Origin: an uncultured Anaeromyxobacter sp. | GTDB taxonomy: Bacteria > Myxococcota > Myxococcia > Myxococcales > Anaeromyxobacteraceae | Length of the DNA stretch: 51,869 nt | Direction: 5' to 3' | NCBI GenBank assembly: GCA_903904005.1 | Contig: CAIVAR010000112.1 | Span: forward strand, 1-51,869 | The notes under the pieces: model-generated | The model's database searches: none | What the model saw: only the letters and a program-made list of their open reading frames with translations | What the model was told of the DNA's origin: nothing | Position numbers and translations under genes: made by a program | In this document: positions 16,114-23,563 of the stretch, one piece after another | How the letters are laid out: every line of letters starts with the position of its first letter | How positions within the stretch are numbered: position 1 is the first letter of the stretch

Positions 16114-16913
16114 GCGACCCGGCCGAGACCCCCCCGGCCGAGGGGAGCGATCCGCCTCCGCCGGAGGCCGAGGTCCGGGCCTCCTTCTTCGATCACCTCA
16201 CCGAGCTGCGCATCCGGCTGGTCCGGGCGCTCCTCGGGATCGCCGTGGGCGTGGCCGTGGCCGGCTGGTTCTCCGAGCGGCTCTTCCGCTACGTGATGCA
16301 GCCGGTCCTCGACTCGCTCCCGGAGGGGCAGCGGGCCCTCAACTACACGAGCTACCTCGAGCCCTTCCTCGTCTACCTGAAGGTCGCGATCTACGGTGGC
16401 GCCTTCCTCGCCGCACCCTGGGTGCTCTTCCAGCTCTGGCTCTTCATCGCCCCCGGGCTCTACAAGCGGGAGAAGAAGCTCGTCATCCCGTTCGTCGCCA
16501 TCGGGACGCTGCTCTTCTACTGCGGCATCGCCTTCACCTACTTCGCGGTGATGCCTTTCGCCTTCCCGGCGCTCGCTTCCATCGCCGGCCCCGACATGAA
16601 GCCCCTCCTCACCATGCGGGAGCAGCTGACGCTGGTGCTCGCCATGATGCTGGGCTTCGGGCTGGTCTTCGAGATCCCGGTGATCATCGCCTTCCTGGCC
16701 ATGATCGGGATGGTCACCCCGGAATTCCTGGCCAAGTACCGGCGCCACGCCTGGATCGTGAACGTGATCCTGGCCGCCCTCATCACGCCCACCGGCGACC
16801 CGTTCAACCTGTTCCTCATGGCCGCGCCGATGATCGTCTTCTACGAGGTGGGCATCCTGGCAGCCCGCGTCGTCGGGAAGAAGAAGGCGGTCGAGCCCGC
16901 CACCGCGTCGTGA
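16110..16913 (+). CDS. tatC: Sec-independent translocase subunit TatC
   Basis: 267-residue receptor subunit that binds twin-arginine signal peptides. After an acidic Pro-rich N-terminus come FFDHLTELRIRLVRALLG (the conserved HLxELRxR cytoplasmic segment), six membrane helices, YKREKKLVIPFV, and the FEIPVIIAFLAMIGMVTPEFLAKYRRHAWIVN signature. The C-terminus is GKKKAVEPATAS. Its TGA overlaps the GTG of the next gene by four bases. Confidence 0.95.
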   Translation: MSDPAETPPAEGSDPPPPEAEVRASFFDHLTELRIRLVRALLGIAVGVAVAGWFSERLFRYVMQPVLDSLPEGQRALNYTSYLEPFLVYLKVAIYGGAFLAAPWVLFQLWLFIAPGLYKREKKLVIPFVAIGTLLFYCGIAFTYFAVMPFAFPALASIAGPDMKPLLTMREQLTLVLAMMLGFGLVFEIPVIIAFLAMIGMVTPEFLAKYRRHAWIVNVILAALITPTGDPFNLFLMAAPMIVFYEVGILAARVVGKKKAVEPATAS

Positions 16914-17572
16914 CCGTCCTCCTCGCCCTCGCGGGCTTCTACGCCGCGATGATGCTCCTGCGCTACGGCCGGCGGGGGCTGCTCGCCGTCGCCCCGGGGC
17001 TGGTCCGCTCGCGCTCCGGGCCGGACGGGCCTCCCCCGACCGAGGTGCAGGGCACGGCCGCCGCGGCGCTCCTGCCGCTCGGGTTCCGGCGCCTGGGGAG
17101 CCGGGTGGAGGAGGGGCCGCTCCGCGGGCTCGAGCTGCGCTCCGAGAGCTTCGCCGACGCGGAGCAGGCGGTTTTCGCCGACGTCTTCGAGATCGCCCCC
17201 CGGCCGGGCGACGTGGCCCGCGTGCAGTTCCTCACCACCTTCGCCGACGGCGCCGCGGCCCTCACGGCGAACCACCCGCGGGGCGCCAGGTCGGGGAGCA
17301 ACGGCGAGGTGACCGGCCTCCCCGGCGCCGCGCTCGACCAGGTGCTCGCCATCCACCGGCGTGCCGTGGCCCGCCTCGCCGCCGCCCACGGACCCGCCCT
17401 GCCGGCGCGGGACCTCGCCGGCCGCGACGGCGCGGCCCGTGCCTGGTATCGGGGGATCGGCGGGGCCGAGCTCCGGCGTCTCTTCGTGGTCTACCTCTTG
17501 AACTCGCTCGTCGCCGCCGCCATCCTGGCCTACTGCATGGCCTCGCTCGTCCGATCGCGCACCGCTCCCTGA
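16910..17572 (+). CDS. Hypothetical two-helix membrane protein in the tat operon
   Basis: 220 residues, family not recognised. A hydrophobic N-terminal helix (VLLALAGFYAAMMLL) and a C-terminal helix (LFVVYLLNSLVAAAILAYCMASLV) enclose a ~170-residue soluble domain rich in Ala and Arg (PLGFRRLGSRVEEGPLRGLELRSESFADAEQAVFADVFEI). The GTG start overlaps the tatC stop, so it is probably translated with tatC, and the thiolase gene follows 14 bases later. No catalytic motif is visible. Confidence 0.7.
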   Translation: MTVLLALAGFYAAMMLLRYGRRGLLAVAPGLVRSRSGPDGPPPTEVQGTAAAALLPLGFRRLGSRVEEGPLRGLELRSESFADAEQAVFADVFEIAPRPGDVARVQFLTTFADGAAALTANHPRGARSGSNGEVTGLPGAALDQVLAIHRRAVARLAAAHGPALPARDLAGRDGAARAWYRGIGGAELRRLFVVYLLNSLVAAAILAYCMASLVRSRTAP

Positions 17573-17586
17573 CCCCGGAGATCCGC

Positions 17587-18783
17587 ATGCGTCCCGCCTT
17601 CCCGCAGGAGATCGTCTTCGTCGCCGGCCGCCGGACCCCCTTCGGGACCTTCGGGGGCACGCTCAAGGACCTCGGCGCGACCGACCTGGCCGTCCACGCC
17701 GCCGCGGCGGCCCTCCGCGACGTCGGCCTCCCCGCGTCGGCCATCGGCCACGTCGTGGTGGGCAACGTGCTGCAGACCTCCTCCGACGCCATCTACCTGG
17801 CGCGCCACGTCGGGCTCCGGGTCGGCGTTCCCGTCGAGACCCCCGCACTCATCGTGAATCGCCTGTGCGGCTCCGGCTTCGAGGCGGTGATCCAGGGCGC
17901 GCTCCAGATCGCGACCGGGCAGGCCGAGGCGGTGCTGGTGGGCGGGACGGAGTCGATGAGCCAGGCGCCCTACGTGCTGCGGGGCGGGCGCTTCGGCGTC
18001 CCGCTGGGGAAGACCCCCGCCATCGAGGACTCGCTCTGGACGGCGCTCACCGACACCCAGGCGAGGATGCCGATGGCGCTCACCGCCGAGAAGCTCGCCG
18101 AGCAGTACCGGATCACCCAGGACGAGGTGGACGAGTTCAGCGCCCTCTCCCAGCGGCGCATGGCCGAGGCCCAGGCCGCCGGCCGGTTCCGCGACGAGAT
18201 CGCGCCGGTGGAGATCGAGACCCGGAAGGGGAAGGTGACCTTCGAGCGGGACGAGCACCCCCGCCCCGACACCACCGTGGAGGGGCTGCGCCGGCTGCCC
18301 AAGATCTTCAAGAAGGACGGCGTCATCCACGCCGGGGCCGCGAGCGGCGTGGCCGACGGCGCCGCCATGCTCGTCCTGACGAGCCGGGAGGAGGCGGACC
18401 GACGGGGATTGAAGCCGCTGGCGCGTCTCGTCAACTGGGGGGTCGCAGGGGTGGACCCCTCGGTCATGGGCATCGGGCCGGTCCCGGCCTTCCGGAACGC
18501 CATGGCGCGGGCCGGGGCGAAGCTCGCGGACTTCGACCTCTTCGAGGTGAACGAGGCCTTCGCGCCCCAGTACCTGGCGGTGGAGAAGGAGCTCGGCCTG
18601 CCCCGGGATCGGACCAACGTGGACGGGGGGGCCATCGCCGTCGGACACCCCCTGGCGGCGAGCGGTGCCCGCCTCACCCTGCACACCATCCTGGCCCTCC
18701 GCCAGCGCGGCGGACGCTTCGGCATGGCCGGGGCCTGCATCGGCGGTGGACAGGGTATCGCGGTCGTCGTCGAGGCGCTGTAG
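17587..18783 (+). CDS. Acetyl-CoA acetyltransferase (thiolase)
   Basis: 398-residue thiolase catalysing reversible condensation of acetyl-CoA or thiolytic cleavage of 3-ketoacyl-CoA. All catalytic blocks are present: NRLCGSGFEAV (acyl-carrying Cys near residue 93), VNEAFAPQ, GGAIAVGHPLAASGAR (His) and MAGACIGGGQG (second Cys). GGAG six bases before the ATG fixes the start. Sequence alone does not separate the biosynthetic from the degradative form. It fits functionally with the ETF genes in this window but sits in the tat operon. Confidence 0.93.
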   Translation: MRPAFPQEIVFVAGRRTPFGTFGGTLKDLGATDLAVHAAAAALRDVGLPASAIGHVVVGNVLQTSSDAIYLARHVGLRVGVPVETPALIVNRLCGSGFEAVIQGALQIATGQAEAVLVGGTESMSQAPYVLRGGRFGVPLGKTPAIEDSLWTALTDTQARMPMALTAEKLAEQYRITQDEVDEFSALSQRRMAEAQAAGRFRDEIAPVEIETRKGKVTFERDEHPRPDTTVEGLRRLPKIFKKDGVIHAGAASGVADGAAMLVLTSREEADRRGLKPLARLVNWGVAGVDPSVMGIGPVPAFRNAMARAGAKLADFDLFEVNEAFAPQYLAVEKELGLPRDRTNVDGGAIAVGHPLAASGARLTLHTILALRQRGGRFGMAGACIGGGQGIAVVVEAL

Positions 18784-18804
18784 GCTCAAGGCGAGGTGGC
18801 GACC

Positions 18805-18999
18805 ATGGAGAAGTTCACGGGGTGCAAGGTCTTCTCGGCGACGCTGGCGCGCGACCGGGACGCCATGAGCGACACCATCAACAACTGGCTGGCCAAGCAC
18901 CCGGAGCTGGAGATCGTCGACAAGACGGTCACGCTCTCGTCGGACAAGCAGTTCCACTGCCTCACGATCATCCTCTTCTTCCGGCCGCGGGGCACGTAG
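18805..18999 (+). CDS. Small Cse60-like protein
   Basis: 64-residue protein beginning MEKFTGCKVFSATLARDRDAMSDTINNWL and ending in a hydrophobic beta strand (CLTIILFFRP). The KVFSAT..D...L...IN.WL pattern and length recall the Bacillus Cse60 family of small sporulation-associated proteins; this is a tentative resemblance. GAGG 8 bases before ATG 18805 favours it over the in-frame GTG at 18796. It lies 21 bases after the thiolase and 2 bases before the rhomboid-like gene, within one transcription unit. Confidence 0.65.
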   Translation: MEKFTGCKVFSATLARDRDAMSDTINNWLAKHPELEIVDKTVTLSSDKQFHCLTIILFFRPRGT

Positions 19000-19001
19000 G
19001 G

Positions 19002-19727
19002 GTGGCTCCCCGCGGTGCAGGAAGCCCGCTCTCCTTCGGGGGGCGAGTCCCCGCGGCGGTGGGCGGGCTCATCGTGGCTACGGTGGTCACGAGCCTCGCC
19101 GCGGCGGTGGGCGGACGCAACGACCTTCCCCTCCACCAGCTCCTGCTCCTCGACACCGGCGCGGTCTGGCGCGGCCAGGTATGGCGGCTCGTCACCTGGG
19201 TCCTCGTCGAGACCGATCCGCTGAACCTGCTCTTCGGGGGGCTCGTCCTCTACTGGTTCGGCCGCGATCTCGTCGACGCCTGGGGCGAGCGCCGCTTCCT
19301 CGTCACCTACTTCGCGGTCCCGGCCGTGGCCGCCCTCCTGGCCTCCCTGCTCTCGGTCGTCCTTCCGGTGCTCGACGCCTACCGCCTCCCGGGTTTCTGG
19401 GTGGCGCTCGACGCCGTCGTCGTCTCCTGGGGACTCCTCCACCCGTTCCGGCAGATCCTGCTCTTCTTCGCGGTGCCGGTTTCCGGCCAGGCGCTCGTCT
19501 GGGTGACCGTGGGCGGCACGCTGCTCTTCGGCCTCTTCAACGGCATCACCGGATTCGTCCCCCACCTCCTCGCCGAGGGGGTGGCCTGGCTTCACGTGAG
19601 CGGGAAGGGGCCCGGCCAGTGGCTGCGCCGGATCCGCCTGCCACGGCGCCGGCGCAAGGGGCGGTTCGAGGTGATCCACGTCGACCGGGATCCCGACCGG
19701 CAGCAGGACCGACGCTGGCTCAACTAG
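19002..19727 (+). CDS. Rhomboid-like membrane protein lacking the catalytic serine
   Basis: 241-residue, about six-helix protein with a rhomboid layout: WRLVTWVLVETDPLNLLFGGLVLYWFGRDL resembles the L1/TM2 region where active rhomboids carry HxxxN. In the position of the GxSG serine motif the sequence reads VALDAVVVSWG (Asp137), so no nucleophile is present. His188 (FVPHLLAEG) sits about where the catalytic His would be. It is therefore probably a pseudoprotease of the derlin/iRhom type. The C-terminus is strongly basic, then charged. GTG start chosen because the frame opens right after the preceding stop. Confidence 0.7.
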   Translation: MAPRGAGSPLSFGGRVPAAVGGLIVATVVTSLAAAVGGRNDLPLHQLLLLDTGAVWRGQVWRLVTWVLVETDPLNLLFGGLVLYWFGRDLVDAWGERRFLVTYFAVPAVAALLASLLSVVLPVLDAYRLPGFWVALDAVVVSWGLLHPFRQILLFFAVPVSGQALVWVTVGGTLLFGLFNGITGFVPHLLAEGVAWLHVSGKGPGQWLRRIRLPRRRRKGRFEVIHVDRDPDRQQDRRWLN

Positions 19728-19739
19728 GCGCCTGGACCG

Positions 19740-19755
19740 GCGCCGTGGCCGGCGC
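19740..19755. terminator. Hairpin between convergent genes
   Basis: GCGCCG (19740-19745) and CGGCGC (19750-19755) form a 6-bp stem with TGGC loop, between the rhomboid-like stop and the stop of the convergent gene. No T tract; could act in both directions. Confidence 0.35.
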
Positions 19756-20600
19756 TACGCGACGGTGATCTGCCGGGCCGCCGCGCGGTACACCCAGACC
19801 CGCGCGGTGTTGGTCCGCGTGTCGAGCGGCAGGACGAAGAAGCCGGACGAGTCCGGGGAGTAGTCGGGCGAGAGTCCGGAGATCTGGCGGCCGTCCCCGA
19901 AGGTCACGCGGACCCGCGTCCCGGCGGCCGTGGGCGGCCGCTCGCCCGCGGGCAGCATGAAGAAGACCGCCTTCACGTGCTCGGCCAGGACGCGCGCCAC
20001 CGCGCCATTCGGCTGCATGAGGGGGAGCTCCCGGTCGGCGAGGTCGGCGTTGGCGATGGAGCCCCGCAGGACCTGCCCATCCACGGTGTGGAGCACGACG
20101 CGGTGGTCGCCCGACACGAAGGACGGGGACGGGGCGAAGGGATCCGGTACCGGGTCCTCGAACGGCTCCTCCTCCGCGGGAGGGGGTGGTGCCGGATGGG
20201 GAAGGGGAGGCGGCAGCGGTGGCGCGAGCGACTCGGCGTTCGCCGGGGGCGGGGTCGCGAGCAGCGCGTCGAGCGAGACGACGTCGTCGTCCGGGCCCTC
20301 CTCGTCCACCCAGGAGACCGTGGCCGTGACGACGGGTGAAGCCGGCTCGTCGATGATCTCCTCGACGTCCTCGGCGCCGACCTCGGGGATGACCTCGTCC
20401 ACGACGACGGCGGCGTAGGCCGGGTCGGGCGGCGGGATGGCCGGTTCGGACGCCAACAGCTCCGGCAGGGAGTCGGGCGGCTGCTCGACCGGCCCCTGCT
20501 CCCAGAGCACGCCGGTCGGCTCCTCGGGCGTGCGCCCGGCGGTCCCCGGGCTTTCCTCGGGGTCGGGGAACTTCCCCGTCGCTTCCTGGCTGTCGGTCAT
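19755..20600 (-). CDS. Two-part protein: acidic Pro/Glu-rich region plus conserved C-terminal domain
   Basis: 281 residues. The first ~160 are low-complexity, Pro/Glu/Asp-rich and probably disordered (runs such as PPLPPPLPHPAPPPPAEEEPFEDP). The last ~110 form a folded beta-rich domain (HRVVLHTVDGQVLRGSIANADL, KAVFFMLPAG, RVRVTFGDGRQISGLSPDYSP, GFFVLPLDTRTNTARVWVY) that I associate with uncharacterised myxobacterial proteins often linked to PilZ-type regulators. The domain name is not asserted. A good promoter lies upstream and ATG 20600 is chosen as the first start after it. Cytoplasmic; role unknown. Confidence 0.7.
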   Translation of the reverse strand: MTDSQEATGKFPDPEESPGTAGRTPEEPTGVLWEQGPVEQPPDSLPELLASEPAIPPPDPAYAAVVVDEVIPEVGAEDVEEIIDEPASPVVTATVSWVDEEGPDDDVVSLDALLATPPPANAESLAPPLPPPLPHPAPPPPAEEEPFEDPVPDPFAPSPSFVSGDHRVVLHTVDGQVLRGSIANADLADRELPLMQPNGAVARVLAEHVKAVFFMLPAGERPPTAAGTRVRVTFGDGRQISGLSPDYSPDSSGFFVLPLDTRTNTARVWVYRAAARQITVA

Positions 20601-20627
20601 GGGCGTGGGAACTGCTCCAACCCTTCG

Positions 20628-20655
20628 ATGATACCGCCGGAGCGCCACCCGTCAA
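20628..20655 (-). promoter_or_regulatory. Sigma70-type promoter for the acidic Pro-rich protein
   Basis: Reading the minus strand, TTGACG (20655-20650) is followed after 16 bases by TATCAT (20633-20628), five of six consensus bases in each box. Transcription should start near 20621, giving a leader of about 20 bases with GGAG before ATG 20600. Confidence 0.7.
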
Positions 20656-20678
20656 AAAGGGACGGACTTGATCGGCGG

Positions 20679-20702
20679 CCCACGTGGGGACATGTATGTC
20701 CC
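20679..20702 (+). promoter_or_regulatory. Nested palindromes immediately upstream of the YgiQ-type gene
   Basis: CCCACGTGGG (20679-20688) is a perfect 10-base palindrome. It overlaps GGGACAT-GT-ATGTCCC (20687-20702), a perfect 7-bp inverted repeat abutting the chosen GTG start. This resembles a repressor-binding site or a leader hairpin; the binding protein is unknown. Confidence 0.4.
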
Positions 20703-22568
20703 GTGGAAGCTCCCCCCAGGTTCCTGCCCATGTTCCCCGAGGAGGTCTCCGCCCGGGGCTGGGATGCGATCGACGTCCTCCTCGTCACGGGGGACGCCTA
20801 CGTCGACCACCCCGCTTTCGGGGCCTCGGTCATCGGAAGGGTCCTCGAGTCGAGGGGATTCCGCGTGGGAATCGTCGCCCAGCCGCGCTGGGACGTGCCC
20901 GACGACCTGGCCCGCCTGGGGCGTCCCCGCCTCTTCGTGGGGATCACCGCCGGCGCCATGGACTCCCTCGTCAACCATTACACGGCCCACAAGCGCCCCC
21001 GCTCCGACGACGCCTACACGCCCGGTGGCGAGGCGGGACGGCGTCCCGATCGGGCCGTGACGGTCTACGCGCGCCTGGCCCGGGAGGCCTTCGGCCCGGC
21101 GACGCCGGTCGTGATCGGGGGGGTGGAGGCCTCGCTCCGGCGCATCGCCCACTACGACTACTGGGACGACCGGGTCCGCCCCTCGGTCCTCTTCGAGAGC
21201 GGCGCCGACCTGCTCGTGTACGGCCAGGGGGAGAAGCCCATCGTCGAGATCGCCCGGCGGCTGGCCTCCGGCGAGGACGTCTGCGGCCTCGTCGACGTTC
21301 CGGGGACGGCGGTGGCGGTGGCCGACCTCGCGCTGGCCGGCCTCGAGGGGCGGGCCCGCAAGACGCTCGTCCTCCCGGCCTTCGAGGAGGTGGCGCGGGA
21401 CAAGCGCACCTTCGCGCTCTTCTCGCGGCTCTACCACCTCGAGCACAACCACGAGAACGCGCGGGTGATGGTGCAGCGCCACGGCCGCGGCGCCGCCATG
21501 CGCCACGTGGTGGTGAACGAACCGATGGCGCCGCCCACCACCCCGGAGCTCGACGCGGTCCACGAGCTGCCCTTCGCCCGCGACGCCCACCCCGCCTACG
21601 GCGGCGCCCACATCCCGGCCCTCGAGCAGATCCGCTGGAGCGTCTCCATCCTGCGCGGCTGCGCGGCCGGGTGCGCCTTCTGCTGCATCACCGAGCACCA
21701 GGGGCGCGACGTCTCGTCGCGCAGCCACGGGAGCGTGATCCGGGAGATCGAGACGCTCACGAAGGATCCCAAGTTCCGGGGAACCATCACCGACATCGGC
21801 GGGGCCACCGCCAACATGTGGCAGATGGGCTGCACGAGCGCCGAGGCCCATGCGGTGTGCAAGCGGGCGTCCTGCGTCTACCCCACGGTCTGCCAGTTCT
21901 TCGCGGTGGACCACGGGCCGCTCGTCCAGCTCTACCGGGCTGCACGCTCGGTGAAGGGCGTGAAGCACGCCTTCGTGGGCTCCGGGCTCCGCTACGATCT
22001 CGCCCACCACGACCAGAAGAACGGGCAGGCCTACCTGGAGGAGCTCATCGGCCACCACGTCTCGGGGCAGCTGAAGGTGGCCCCCGAGCACGTCTGCGAC
22101 GAGGTGCTCGCGGTGATGAAGAAGCCGGGCGCCGGGGAGTTCGAGCAGTTCCGCGCCGAGTTCGACCGCTACTCGAAGAAGGCCGGCAAGGAGCAGTACC
22201 TCGTCCCCTACTTCATCTCCTCCCACCCCGGCGCCACCACCGAGCACGCCGTCCAGCTCATGGAGTACCTCCAGAAGAACCGCTGGAAGCCGCAGCAGGT
22301 GCAGGACTTCATGCCCACGCCCATGACCCTCGCCTCCGACATCCAGTGGTCGGGCTTCCACCCCATGAGCGGGAAGCCGGTCCACGTGGTGCGGGACATG
22401 AAGGAGAAGCGCACCCAGAAGGCGCTCATCCGCTGGGGGGATCCGAAGAACCGCCCCCTCATCGAGGAGGCGCTGCGCCGCACCGGGAGGCTCCGGCCCG
22501 GGCAACGTCTCGGTCCGGGGATGCGCCCGGCCCGTCGCTGGACCGTGCGCCCGCCCGGCCGATCCTGA
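20703..22568 (+). CDS. YgiQ-family radical SAM protein
   Basis: 621 residues. The cluster motif is CAAGCAFC (Cys320, 324, 327; CX3CX2C) in SILRGCAAGCAFCCITEHQGRDVSSRS. The N-terminus reads FLPMFPEEVSARGWDAIDVLLVTGDAYVDHPAFG, and GVEASLRRIAHYDYWDD follows, both near-identical to E. coli YgiQ. The region after the cluster (IGGATANMWQMGC, VAPEHVCDEVLAVMKKPG, QVQDFMPTPMTLASDIQWSG) is also family-typical. The reaction of YgiQ is not established. GTG 20703 retains the FLPM block; ATG 20730 or 20628 are alternatives. Confidence 0.9.
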   Translation: MEAPPRFLPMFPEEVSARGWDAIDVLLVTGDAYVDHPAFGASVIGRVLESRGFRVGIVAQPRWDVPDDLARLGRPRLFVGITAGAMDSLVNHYTAHKRPRSDDAYTPGGEAGRRPDRAVTVYARLAREAFGPATPVVIGGVEASLRRIAHYDYWDDRVRPSVLFESGADLLVYGQGEKPIVEIARRLASGEDVCGLVDVPGTAVAVADLALAGLEGRARKTLVLPAFEEVARDKRTFALFSRLYHLEHNHENARVMVQRHGRGAAMRHVVVNEPMAPPTTPELDAVHELPFARDAHPAYGGAHIPALEQIRWSVSILRGCAAGCAFCCITEHQGRDVSSRSHGSVIREIETLTKDPKFRGTITDIGGATANMWQMGCTSAEAHAVCKRASCVYPTVCQFFAVDHGPLVQLYRAARSVKGVKHAFVGSGLRYDLAHHDQKNGQAYLEELIGHHVSGQLKVAPEHVCDEVLAVMKKPGAGEFEQFRAEFDRYSKKAGKEQYLVPYFISSHPGATTEHAVQLMEYLQKNRWKPQQVQDFMPTPMTLASDIQWSGFHPMSGKPVHVVRDMKEKRTQKALIRWGDPKNRPLIEEALRRTGRLRPGQRLGPGMRPARRWTVRPPGRS

Positions 22569-22579
22569 GGTCGCTCAGG
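22564..22579. terminator. Bidirectional hairpin containing both convergent stop codons
   Basis: CCTGAG (22564-22569) pairs perfectly with CTCAGG (22574-22579) around GTCG. The TGA of the YgiQ-type gene and the TGA of the convergent prolyl isomerase gene both lie inside the stem. No T tract; a weak shared terminator or mRNA-end-protecting hairpin is inferred. Confidence 0.4.
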
Positions 22580-23540
22580 GAGGCGCGGCGAACTCGATCT
22601 TGGCCCGGTCGCGCAGGGCTTCCACCTCGGCTCGGGCCGCCTTCCTGCGCTTCTCCCCGACGAGGTAGGTCCGGATCTCCTCGCGGACCTTGGCTTCCGG
22701 CGTGACCTCGCGGCCCCGCCGCTCGTCGACCCGCACCACGTGGAAGCCGTAGACGGTCTCGAACACGGGGGAGATCCTGCCCAGGGGGAGCGGGAAGGCG
22801 GCGGCATCGAACTCCGGCACCATGATCCCGGGCGCCACCCAGCCGAGGTCTCCGCCCTTGGCCGCCGTGCTCGCGTCCTTCGAACGCTCGCGGGCCAGCT
22901 TCTCGAAGTCGGCCCCGCCGAGCAGGGCGGCGCGGATCTGCTCCGCGTCCCGCCGCGCGTGGGCCCGGACGTCGGCCGGGGTGGAACCGTCGGCGGGGAT
23001 CAGGATGTGGCGCGCGTGGATCTCCTCCGGGGTCCGGAAACGCGCCGGGTTCGCCACGTACCAGTCGTGCACCTCCGCGTCCGACACGGAGAGCCCCTTC
23101 CAGACCTTGCGCTCGAGGAGGTTCTGGATCGAGACCTGATGCCGGACGTGATCGGGGTAGGTGGCCTCGGTGAGGCCAACCCGCTCGATCCGCCTCGCGA
23201 ACTCGTCGGGCGTGCGCGCGTCGGCGCGGGCCCGGGCCACCGCCGCATCGACCTGGTCCTTCGTGGCGGCGAGCTTCAGGCGCACCGCCTCCTGCCAGAG
23301 CAGCTCCTCGTCTACGAGCTGCTCGAGCGCCTCGCGCCGGTACTTGCCGCGGGCATCGGGTGCGAGGCTCGCCCGGGGATCCCTCCCCTTGCGGGCGATG
23401 TATTCGAGGGTGAACCGGTCGGCCCGCTCGCTGGAGATCCCCACGCCGTTCACGCGGACCGCGTCGCCGGCGTGCTGGGCCCCGGCGGGCAAGGAGGCGG
23501 CGAGCAGCAGGAGCAGCAGGCATCCCCGGACCATGCCCAT
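22575..23540 (-). CDS. Periplasmic parvulin-type peptidyl-prolyl isomerase (PpiC/SurA-like)
   Basis: 321 residues, last gene of the multicopper oxidase operon. A signal peptide (MVRGCLLLLLLAASLPAGAQ) is followed by a SurA-like N-terminal helical domain (VNGVGISSERADRFTLEYI... LVDEELLWQEAVRLKL). A parvulin domain spans residues ~175-280 (IHARHILIPADG, GGADFEKLARERSKD, GGDLGWVAPGIMVPEFDAAAF, VFETVYGFHVVRVDERR), with the usual His and Phe/Met pocket residues. It would assist folding of exported proteins, plausibly the giant oxidase. ATG 23540 chosen; GTG 23549 and ATG 23534 are alternatives. It starts 23 bases after the preceding stop. Confidence 0.9.
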   Translation of the reverse strand: MGMVRGCLLLLLLAASLPAGAQHAGDAVRVNGVGISSERADRFTLEYIARKGRDPRASLAPDARGKYRREALEQLVDEELLWQEAVRLKLAATKDQVDAAVARARADARTPDEFARRIERVGLTEATYPDHVRHQVSIQNLLERKVWKGLSVSDAEVHDWYVANPARFRTPEEIHARHILIPADGSTPADVRAHARRDAEQIRAALLGGADFEKLARERSKDASTAAKGGDLGWVAPGIMVPEFDAAAFPLPLGRISPVFETVYGFHVVRVDERRGREVTPEAKVREEIRTYLVGEKRRKAARAEVEALRDRAKIEFAAPP

Positions 23541-23563
23541 CGATACCACGGCCGCGCCCGCAG

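Noticed and set aside
15733-16913. Functional link between the Tat system and export of the giant oxidase
   Set aside because: The oxidase signal peptide has no twin-arginine motif (ERKSGGR before the hydrophobic core) and the two loci are far apart, so Sec export is more likely.
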